Positions 57,569 to 64,000 of a DNA stretch of 64,000 nt are shown here, in pieces. The position numbers and the translations under genes are program-made. The stretch's first letter is position 1. Each line of letters starts with the position of its first letter. The stretch lies in contig NZ_CP114779.1 in NCBI RefSeq assembly GCF_027359375.1, positions 744,001 through 808,000 of the forward strand, in the 5' to 3' direction. This DNA is from Prochlorococcus marinus str. MIT 0919 (GTDB taxonomy: Bacteria > Cyanobacteriota > Cyanobacteriia > PCC-6307 > Cyanobiaceae). The notes beneath the pieces were generated by a model that searched no databases, was not told the DNA's origin, and saw only the letters and a program-made list of their open reading frames with translations.

Positions 57569-58870
57569 ATGGCTAGCTCCAAAGATCTAAAAAAAATTCT
57601 TTCATACACTGCTCTTTTAACTCCTCTGGGGATTCTTATGCTTGAATTTACTATAGGGCTGTATATGAAAATACCTAGCATTGTGGAGCGAAATAAAAGC
57701 TTATTAAATAGAACAAGCTATTCAAGTACTACAATTTATGATCCGATTTCAGGATGGAGGAAAAATTGCAATGATAAACAAAATTTGGTTAATAGTTTAA
57801 ATGATTTAAGCTGTAACAAGCATGGATTAGTTGAAACTCCTTATAAGTCAACATCCAGCAAGGCTAAAGGAGTATTACTTGTTGGGAATAGTGTTGCTAT
57901 GGGAGAAGGGCTATACGCTGCAAAAAACAAAAAAACTTTTGCAAGTCAATTAGAAAGAAATTTAAGGATCCAAGACAAATCGCTGGATCTTATCAATGCC
58001 GCATACTCTGGCTACAACACATGGCAAGAGCATGTAGAGATAATGAGATACCTAAATGCTGAGCCGCTCCACGATGATCTCCCAAAGCCAAGTTTAATAA
58101 TAAGTTTTGGAGGGATACAAGATTTCTGGAATTTTATAAGGCTTCTAACAAATAAAAAAGACATCAAAATCAACAAATATAAATATGCAAATGGAATGAT
58201 GATTGCCAAAGAGAACATTAACTACATAGAAGATATTACTAGCAGCTATAATGGGAATATTAGGAGTGGTATCAATGCATTAATGGCTTCTATATCTAAA
58301 AATAGTAATATATATTATATGATGAACATAGTCCGCAGCAATCTAGATGTTAATGATACTAAACTTAAAGATAAAAGTCAGATAATAATAGAATTATCTC
58401 CAAAAGTCTCATATGCTTCGTTAGAGGAAATAGTTTCTAAAAGATTTAATCTTTCCATTGCAGAATATAATGATATCAGAGATTATTTGATCAATTCAGT
58501 CGTAAGGAATATAAATTCAAATGCAAAATTAATTGAGAGTGGTAAATATGTATATGCTTATGCTCCAACTTACTTTACCTCCTTAAAACCCAAAGTAAAT
58601 AGAAATATTCCTATTAATGGGATAGGCCATCTTATTAATAGGACAGAAGCTCCCTTGGAAATTTATGAAAAAGAGATGCAATTAATAGAAAGAGATTACC
58701 GAGAAGAGCTTATTAAAAACTTGCGTCTAAATCCAGATATTCAAGTATTGGATTATGCCAATGCAGCAGAAAGCACAGCTTGGTTCATAGACTATAGCCA
58801 TTTAACTGAATATGGAGCTTCTCGATTAAGTAGTGCTTTAGCAAACGATTTAATCCCTTTTATTAAATGA
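57569..58870 (+). CDS. Membrane-anchored SGNH-hydrolase-like protein
   Basis: A 433-residue protein. One N-terminal membrane helix (about 10-28) places the rest outside the cytosol. SGNH blocks are recognisable but variant: block I GNSVAMGEG (Ser present, Asp replaced by Asn), block III GGIQDFWN (Gln where Asn is usual), and block V DYSHLTEYGA with the catalytic Asp and His. A role in acyl removal or transfer on a surface glycan is inferred. It is divergent from the diiron gene. Confidence 0.72.
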   Translation: MASSKDLKKILSYTALLTPLGILMLEFTIGLYMKIPSIVERNKSLLNRTSYSSTTIYDPISGWRKNCNDKQNLVNSLNDLSCNKHGLVETPYKSTSSKAKGVLLVGNSVAMGEGLYAAKNKKTFASQLERNLRIQDKSLDLINAAYSGYNTWQEHVEIMRYLNAEPLHDDLPKPSLIISFGGIQDFWNFIRLLTNKKDIKINKYKYANGMMIAKENINYIEDITSSYNGNIRSGINALMASISKNSNIYYMMNIVRSNLDVNDTKLKDKSQIIIELSPKVSYASLEEIVSKRFNLSIAEYNDIRDYLINSVVRNINSNAKLIESGKYVYAYAPTYFTSLKPKVNRNIPINGIGHLINRTEAPLEIYEKEMQLIERDYREELIKNLRLNPDIQVLDYANAAESTAWFIDYSHLTEYGASRLSSALANDLIPFIK

Positions 58871-58972
58871 CTTGTAAAATTTATTGCATTTTCTGTAACA
58901 ATTAGTTTTTTTATACAAGTTTAATCACTCAATTCATTAAAGTCGGTACGTTGTATTTTCAATGAAAGCCAC

Positions 58973-59221
<249 letters not shown>

Positions 59222-59282
59222 AGAAACTAACTTCTAAACTCTTAATTTCTTTTCAGAAAGAAATAACCTTTTAGAGAAAAGC

Positions 59283-59328
59283 AAAAAGCAATAGCAATTA
59301 GAAAATCTAATTGCTATTGCTTTTTTTT
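59283..59328. terminator. Bidirectional terminator
   Basis: A 20-bp stem with a 3-nt loop (arms 59283-59302 and 59306-59325), T runs on both strands. It serves the poly-Gly gene on the plus strand and covers the stop of the convergent TPR gene on the minus strand. Confidence 0.88.
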
Positions 59329-60266
59329 ATGGCACAAATTTTGTTTATATCACTAGTCAAAACTTCATAGCCATAAGAAATTGCTTTTTGCAAATCTTGG
59401 CAGGCCTGATTGTCGAGTCCTAAGCGATTCAGTGTACCTGATCTATTGAAGTAATTAATAGGATTTTTAGGGTTAATATTAATTGAATTACTGTAGTCAA
59501 TCAAAGCTCCCTGGTAGTCACCAGAATTAAATTTAGCACTTCCTCGATTGCTAAAATTTAAATAATTATTTGAATTAATATTAATTGCCTTTGTGTAGTC
59601 ATTTATTGCTCCTTGATAATCTCCTAAATGATATTTACATCCAGCTCGATTAAAATAAGCCAATTCATCATTTGGGTTAATCTTTATTGCCTCCGAATAA
59701 TCATCCCTGGCACCTATATAATCTCCTAACTGATACTTTGTATTTGCTCTATTGTAAAAACTGTATTCATCTAAGGGGTTTAATTTCAATGCCTTAGTAT
59801 ATTCAATCATAGCACCTTTATAATCACCAAATTGATCTTTGGCTTTAGCTAAATTAAATAAATAGTCAGAATCTTTTGAATTAATAGTGATTGCCTTAGT
59901 ATAATCTAAGATTGCATCTTCATATTCACCTAGCTGAAGCTTAGCAGTAGCTCTGTTATTCAAGCTAGGGTCATGATTATTATCAAGCTCAATAGCTTTT
60001 GTAAAGTCATTTATAGCTCCTTGATAGTCTCCGTATTTATATTTGATAACAGCCCGATTATAATAATTAGTTAATTCTAAAGGCTTTAATTCAATCCTTT
60101 TCGTATATAAAGATATTAAATTAAAGTTATTAGAAGAATTATCATCAATTAAAGTTTTCCTAGCGTGAATAGAAATTGCTGCAAGTAATAAAAAACCTAA
60201 GGTTACATAAAAAACATTTAATCTATCAAATTTCTTTATTTTTTTGTATATGCCTAATGGGCTCAT
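59307..60266 (-). CDS. Membrane-anchored TPR protein
   Basis: A 319-residue protein. One N-terminal hydrophobic segment (FYVTLGFLLLAAISIHA, about 18-34) is followed by seven 34-residue TPR units (about 60-300) of the form NRAxxKYxLGDYxGAIxDYTKAIxINP. It is a scaffold for protein-protein contacts, probably facing the periplasm or lumen. The high similarity among units suggests recent repeat expansion. Its start overlaps the DoxX gene stop by 4 nt. Confidence 0.87.
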   Translation of the reverse strand: MSPLGIYKKIKKFDRLNVFYVTLGFLLLAAISIHARKTLIDDNSSNNFNLISLYTKRIELKPLELTNYYNRAVIKYKYGDYQGAINDFTKAIELDNNHDPSLNNRATAKLQLGEYEDAILDYTKAITINSKDSDYLFNLAKAKDQFGDYKGAMIEYTKALKLNPLDEYSFYNRANTKYQLGDYIGARDDYSEAIKINPNDELAYFNRAGCKYHLGDYQGAINDYTKAININSNNYLNFSNRGSAKFNSGDYQGALIDYSNSININPKNPINYFNRSGTLNRLGLDNQACQDLQKAISYGYEVLTSDINKICAIKKSNSN

Positions 60267-60634
60267 TCTGGAGATATTGACCTAGTAATTATTATCAAAA
60301 GCCCCCCTATCAAGCCAAGATTCATAAGCACCTGCTTTAGCTGTAAAGGATCCAAATGAAACAAAAGTGTTGTGGGAACAAGAAAGGTCAAAAGTAAAGC
60401 AGCACCAACTGTATGGTTTTTATAAAACACAAGTGCAAGTGACCCTATGGCTAAACAAAAAATAGAAGCGACTAATAAAACAGGAGCAAGAAGCTCTGGT
60501 ACACCTCTGTCAACGATGAGCTCAGACACATAAGCAAATCTTGTTATTTTTATTGGAACTGCATTAACAAATACTGCTGACAATAAGACTCTTCCAAGAA
60601 AATCAAAGTTTTTACGTGAAATTAGTTTGTTCAT
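60263..60634 (-). CDS. DoxX-family membrane protein
   Basis: A 123-residue, four-helix membrane protein. The N-terminal GRVLLSAVFVNAVPIKI, VPELLAPVLLVASIFCLAIGSLALVF by position (about 45-70) and a His/Asp-containing loop before the last helix fit DoxX. It is translationally coupled to the TPR gene. The function is unknown; DoxX proteins often accompany redox chemistry. Confidence 0.78.
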   Translation of the reverse strand: MNKLISRKNFDFLGRVLLSAVFVNAVPIKITRFAYVSELIVDRGVPELLAPVLLVASIFCLAIGSLALVFYKNHTVGAALLLTFLVPTTLLFHLDPLQLKQVLMNLGLIGGLLIIITRSISPE

Positions 60635-60679
60635 TTTCTTAATGGATTTCTTAATTAAAAAGCTAAAAAGTTAGTTAAT

Positions 60680-60952
60680 TCATTTAAAAAAGTAGTTGAC
60701 TTCTTTTTCTGTTAAGCCATTCCAGCCTGCATCTATAAGCCTTTTGTTCAGACTCTTTTGGTCTATATGCTTTGCACCAGAACGAACAATTCTATTTCGC
60801 ATCGACTTTTTAACTCCACTTCTTTGCCTGTTTTCTTCTTTTTCCATAACTTCCTTATACAACTCAAGCATTGCGAGAGGTATTGGACTGCCATCAAGAT
60901 CAATCCCTAACTGTATAGCTTTATCGACTGCTTCTGGGCCTGAAAAATCCAT
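60680..60952 (-). CDS. Small conserved hypothetical protein
   Basis: A 90-residue soluble protein: MDFSGPEAVDKAIQLGIDLDG at the N-terminus, a charged helix (ELYKEVMEKEENRQRSG) and a basic C-terminal part. No family is recognised. It lies 45 nt upstream of the DoxX gene on the same strand. Confidence 0.6.
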   Translation of the reverse strand: MDFSGPEAVDKAIQLGIDLDGSPIPLAMLELYKEVMEKEENRQRSGVKKSMRNRIVRSGAKHIDQKSLNKRLIDAGWNGLTEKEVNYFFK

Positions 60953-61034
60953 TGATAATTGAGGTCTATATAAAAGGTTGGCTTATTTAAGCTAACAAAT
61001 TCATTTTAGTATTAATAACTAAATAATTTAGTAT

Positions 61035-61322
61035 CTAACCCACAATTGAGAGAGTCAGGTTGGAAGCTAACCCATTTATTTCTATATATTCCTGGAAAAC
61101 AGCTGAGTAAAATGCTTTTTGGGCTGCTGCCTTTGATTCAAACTCCACAATTACTCCTAACTGACCACCATCCCACTCATTCAGATCTGATTTTTGACTT
61201 ATATCCTTTGCAATTATCACTCCGCCAACTGAAAGCAGCCATGGTATAACCGTTTGAATATATTCAATAAACAGATCGCTGCTTGCAATGCTTGCTTGCT
61301 TAATCCAATAACCCTTTGACAC
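61035..61322 (-). CDS. DUF1330-like protein
   Basis: A 95-residue ferredoxin-like (dimeric alpha-beta barrel) protein. The start KGYWIKQASIASSDLFIEYI and the FESKAAAQKAFYS segment fit DUF1330. The function is unknown. An unusual nested repeat lies directly upstream of its ATG. Confidence 0.7.
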   Translation of the reverse strand: MSKGYWIKQASIASSDLFIEYIQTVIPWLLSVGGVIIAKDISQKSDLNEWDGGQLGVIVEFESKAAAQKAFYSAVFQEYIEINGLASNLTLSIVG

Positions 61323-61329
61323 GGAATAA

Positions 61330-61412
61330 TTAAGAAAATATGAAGGAGTATCGCATATGGTCTGCTTCTCGCGGCAGAACCCGCGATATTTTCTTAAAAA
61401 AGCGATATTTTC
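61330..61412. repeat. Nested inverted and direct repeats upstream of the DUF1330 gene
   Basis: An 11-bp inverted repeat (TTAAGAAAATA 61330-61340, TATTTTCTTAA 61387-61397) encloses a GC-rich hairpin TCGCGG-CAGAAC-CCGCGA (61369-61386). An 11-nt direct repeat GCGATATTTTC begins at 61383 and again at 61402. It could be a terminator of the channel gene, a structured leader or a remnant element. Confidence 0.5.
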
Positions 61413-61442
61413 CAGTTAGGTTTACGAAAAGGGCTGCAGGGA

Positions 61443-62540
61443 TTAAGCACTCTGCTTAGGTGAGTCTTCGTCCAAATTTCTTGTAAAGTTCATTGTCTCG
61501 ACATTAAGAAGAGTATTGCCAAGCAAGTGACGCAATCTTAAAAGCTCTTCTTTACTTCCCATTGCAATTAAAAGTTGACCAGGGCCTATTTGAATATCAC
61601 CACTAGGGTTTGTAATCAATCTATTTCCGTCACGTATAGCTAAAACCATTGCCCCACTCTGCCTGCCTAATTCCAATCCAGATAATGTTCGATTATCTAT
61701 ATTCTTAAATTTAGCTGAGTCATGACTCAACAAGAATTCTTCGATTTCACATTGCGACCCAGCTAATAAATCCAAAAAATCTACCGCAATAGGTCTTAAT
61801 GCCGTAGAGGCCATGGTTCTGCCAGCTGCAACATAGGGGCTTACAACTACACTCGCTCCAGCTAATTTAAGCTTATTTGCAGCTTCTTCGCTTTCAGCTC
61901 TGGCTATTAATCTACATTTAGGACTTAACCCTCTTGCACTTAAAACAACATAAAGATTTGCAGCATCACTGGGCAAAGTAACAACAAGACTTCGACATTG
62001 TTTTATACCCGCCAATAGAAGAGTTTCATCCAAAGTCGCATCTGCCAAGAGGACATTCAAGCCTTTCTCTTCAGCGGCAATTTTTCGAACTGAGTCAACT
62101 TCTACAATCAGAACTTGTACTCCTTCAAATTGAAGTTGTTGAGCAATTTCTTTACCGATCCGGCCAAACCCACAAATAATTACGTGATCTTGCATGCTAC
62201 GTAGTAATCTTCGAAACCTTAGTTGGCTCATTCTACGAAAATATCCCGCTTCAAATAAGCGAATAAACCTTTGCAGAGTTAACTGCACTACTACTAAGCC
62301 TCCTCCAATTATTAATATTGTCACCACCCTTCCAGCAGCACTAAGAGGTTCAACTTCTCCAAACCCAATAGTGCTAACGGTTATAAGCACCATCCACAGA
62401 GAGTCGCCCCAATCCCAACCTTCCGTATACCGATAACCTAGTGCTCCAAAAACAAATAATGCTCCCAAGGAAATAGCTGAGCCTAGCCATGGTTTGACAA
62501 GATCTTTAAGCAAAGTCCATTGAAAGCTTGACCGCCTCAT
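61443..62540 (-). CDS. Potassium channel with TrkA-N/TrkA-C regulatory domains
   Basis: A 365-residue protein. Two membrane helices flank a pore loop with the selectivity-like filter STIGFGEVEP (about 53-62). A Rossmann RCK domain (about 112-230) has the NAD-binding IICGFGRIGKEIAQQL, and a TrkA-C domain (about 265-350) follows. GFG replaces the common GYG, as in several prokaryotic channels. It is probably ligand-gated. Confidence 0.9.
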   Translation of the reverse strand: MRRSSFQWTLLKDLVKPWLGSAISLGALFVFGALGYRYTEGWDWGDSLWMVLITVSTIGFGEVEPLSAAGRVVTILIIGGGLVVVQLTLQRFIRLFEAGYFRRMSQLRFRRLLRSMQDHVIICGFGRIGKEIAQQLQFEGVQVLIVEVDSVRKIAAEEKGLNVLLADATLDETLLLAGIKQCRSLVVTLPSDAANLYVVLSARGLSPKCRLIARAESEEAANKLKLAGASVVVSPYVAAGRTMASTALRPIAVDFLDLLAGSQCEIEEFLLSHDSAKFKNIDNRTLSGLELGRQSGAMVLAIRDGNRLITNPSGDIQIGPGQLLIAMGSKEELLRLRHLLGNTLLNVETMNFTRNLDEDSPKQSA

Positions 62541-62705
62541 AAGTATGAATATTAAATCAATTAAAGATCACTAATTTCATCATATTACTAATATATATTC
62601 AAAAAATTTCCAGGGGTTTTAATCATGAAATACTTCAAGGATTCAAATCAATGAATAAATAGTCGAGATTTATTCTTATGTGGAAAAAATTACAATAAAG
62701 TATTC

Positions 62706-62891
62706 TTATATCCTACAGCCTAGCTGAATTAAACCTCTATCCAATAAACGCCCAAGTTTAATAGCTGTTGCCTCTTCTACTCTTGTAAAATCTTCCTGGT
62801 GACTAGCCACCCAAATCAACTCTTCTTGCGTGATTACACCTGTAGACACAGACTCAAGAAAAAGCAATCCTAGATTCATGATTCCAGTCAA
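62706..62891 (-). CDS. Small conserved hypothetical protein
   Basis: The ORF opens at a TTG (62891), but the ATG at 62879 gives a better 57-residue protein (MNLGLLFLESVSTGVITQEE). It is helical and soluble with a late Cys, and ILE/EEL-rich. No family is recognised. It has the same orientation as the K+ channel gene. Confidence 0.55.
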   Translation of the reverse strand: MTGIMNLGLLFLESVSTGVITQEELIWVASHQEDFTRVEEATAIKLGRLLDRGLIQLGCRI

Positions 62892-63391
62892 GTAAATGAT
62901 AATGGGTACAACCCATAATTAATGACCGAATAATCCCCATCACCCGGCCTTGAATGAAGGGTAATCATTGTGCCTAGATTTGTCAGCTTAGCCTACACAC
63001 TATTTATAGTGCTATATGTACAGCGCAAAAGAAAATCCGCTACCTATGGAGTCTATTAGTAGCACTTTCATAGAAAACTCTCAGGCTTAGGAAATAAGAC
63101 ATTTACCAGCATTCGAGAAGTGTAGCTCTCCTAAGAAAAATACATCATTTACACCATTCAAAGAAGCTAAGCGATCCTAAGGGAAAGTATTTCTTTCTCA
63201 GCAAACACCCTTAAATCTATTCGTAAATTAAAGTTTCACAAAATAATTCGAACCATTGTCTTAACTACTCATCTTGAAAGCTCAATAGGAATAATCTTTA
63301 GGAATGAGCTGGCTCTTGCAATAATTTAAAAGAAAATAAAAGTTTTACAAAACAAATTCCTTAATAGAACCTTAGACTGATTGAAACCATT
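62892..63391. other. Long intergenic region before tRNA-Gly(CCC)
   Basis: 500 nt without a convincing ORF. It contains an imperfect ~46-bp tandem duplication (63086-63181). The last part carries the tRNA promoter. Confidence 0.55.
63086..63181. repeat. Imperfect ~46-bp tandem repeat
   Basis: Two copies line up: ATTTAC at 63101 and 63147, GAAG at 63117 and 63163, and CCTAAG at 63130 and 63176, with partial matches between. A start of a third copy (CCTAAGGGAAAG) follows. Confidence 0.5.
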
Positions 63392-63463
63392 GCGGGTGTA
63401 GTTCAGTGGTAGAACGTCAGCTTCCCAAGCTGAATGTCGCCAGTTCAAATCTGGTCATCCGCT
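63392..63463 (+). tRNA. tRNA-Gly (anticodon CCC)
   Basis: A 72-nt cloverleaf: acceptor GCGGGTG/CATCCGC (one G-T pair), D arm GTTCAGTGGTAGAAC, anticodon stem TCAGC/GCTGA with loop TTCCCAA (CCC), T arm CCAGTTCAAATCTGG. CCA is not encoded. Confidence 0.95.
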
Positions 63464-63561
63464 TTTCAATCAAAAACTCTTACCATTTCGAATTTAAAAT
63501 TAAAACAAATTATCCCCTTTAAAAAAATAGTTTCATTCTTCTAACAGGCATTTTATAAATA

Positions 63562-63981
63562 TCAATCGTCTAAAAAAATAACTTCTCTCCGATTCTTTTT
63601 GATAGATCCTCTATGTTTCTTTAAATTTAGACGACGTACTTTCGAAGCAAAAGTTCTCTTGGTTTCACGCCTTCGATTGTTAAAAGAGTTTAATGCTTCT
63701 TCAAGCAATCTAGTTAGTCTCATTAACGCTAATTTCCTGTTTTGATATTGTGTACGCTTCTCCTGCGCAACAATACGAAGGCTATTACCAGTCAAAAATC
63801 CTTTTAATTTACTCTTTATCAAGTTCTTCTGAGACAAGTCAAAACAAGAAGAAGATTCAATGTCAAACAAAACTTCTACTTTAGTCTCAACTTTATTAAT
63901 ATTTTGGCCTCCTGGCCCAGAAGAGCGAGAAAATCTCCAACAAAGTTCATTGGAAGGGATAATCAATTTTGAGCTAACCAT
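63562..63981 (-). CDS. arfB: ArfB/YaeJ-type peptidyl-tRNA hydrolase (ribosome rescue)
   Basis: Releases stalled peptides from non-stop ribosomes. The 139-residue protein has the release-factor GGQ motif in RSSGPGGQNINKVETKVEV (about 19-37) and a strongly basic C-terminal tail (KRTFASKVRRLNLKKHRGS) that enters the mRNA channel in this family. There is no codon-recognition domain, as expected. It is near the window edge but complete. Confidence 0.9.
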   Translation of the reverse strand: MVSSKLIIPSNELCWRFSRSSGPGGQNINKVETKVEVLFDIESSSCFDLSQKNLIKSKLKGFLTGNSLRIVAQEKRTQYQNRKLALMRLTRLLEEALNSFNNRRRETKRTFASKVRRLNLKKHRGSIKKNRREVIFLDD

Positions 63982-64000
63982 TTATTCCAAAACGTTTTCT

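Overview
The window is a gene-dense, AT-rich chromosome segment from a marine picocyanobacterium, almost certainly a Prochlorococcus. The markers are a Pcb chlorophyll-binding antenna gene, a kaiB-kaiC pair with no kaiA, cyanobacterial DUF3086/DUF3119/DUF1825 proteins, an NblS-type histidine kinase, plant-type ferredoxin and very short intergenic spacers. A low-light-adapted lineage is my inference from the overall gene set; I could not test it. I see no insertion sequence, integrase, phage module or CRISPR array.

Region 1 (about 1-38 kb) is core housekeeping. It opens with a glycogen debranching enzyme, tRNA-Gly(UCC), a sugar-type MFS transporter and a tightly packed mlaE-DUF3119-DUF3086-plsY run. 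pyrF, tyrS and a DUF1825 gene follow on the minus strand, then pepA on the plus strand. A long minus-strand envelope block (purC, bamA, lpxC, fabZ, lpxA, lpxB, msrA) has overlapping or nearly abutting genes and makes the lipid A and outer-membrane assembly machinery. Next come purD, the NblS-like kinase, kaiC/kaiB, rplU-rpmA, truB, a SpoIID-like protein, RNase Z, a secreted pentapeptide-repeat protein, petF, prmA-serA, a PSII-associated S4-domain protein, tRNA-Val(GAC) and murD.

Region 2 (about 37-53 kb) is more accessory. It has small proteins (one with a twin CX3C motif), apt, a SemiSWEET, a methyltransferase pair and multi-spanning membrane proteins. Three GT-C-type glycosyltransferases lie between 43 and 48 kb and suggest remodelling of surface glycans. 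A lone pcb gene with a strong terminator follows, then several lineage-specific unknowns, one of them a membrane protein with a duplicated SAP/LEM-like module.

Region 3 (about 53-64 kb) holds a sodium symporter and a three-gene minus-strand set: a ferritin-like diiron protein, a NodU/CmcH-type O-carbamoyltransferase and a 53-residue DUF5989/SxtK-like membrane peptide. An SGNH-hydrolase-like protein stands divergently beside it. Then come a secreted peptide with ten consecutive glycines encoded by a (GGC)10 microsatellite, a DoxX-TPR pair, a K+-channel/TrkA-N protein, tRNA-Gly(CCC) and an ArfB-type ribosome-rescue hydrolase.

The best leads are the carbamoyltransferase/DUF5989/diiron set, a perfect palindrome containing a GTAN8TAC site in front of petF, a murD gene that starts 7 nt after a tRNA, the poly-Gly peptide, a nested inverted-repeat element at 61.3-61.4 kb, and several ORFs under 60 codons (at 18.8, 38.3, 39.9-40.2, 52.4 and 54.9 kb).
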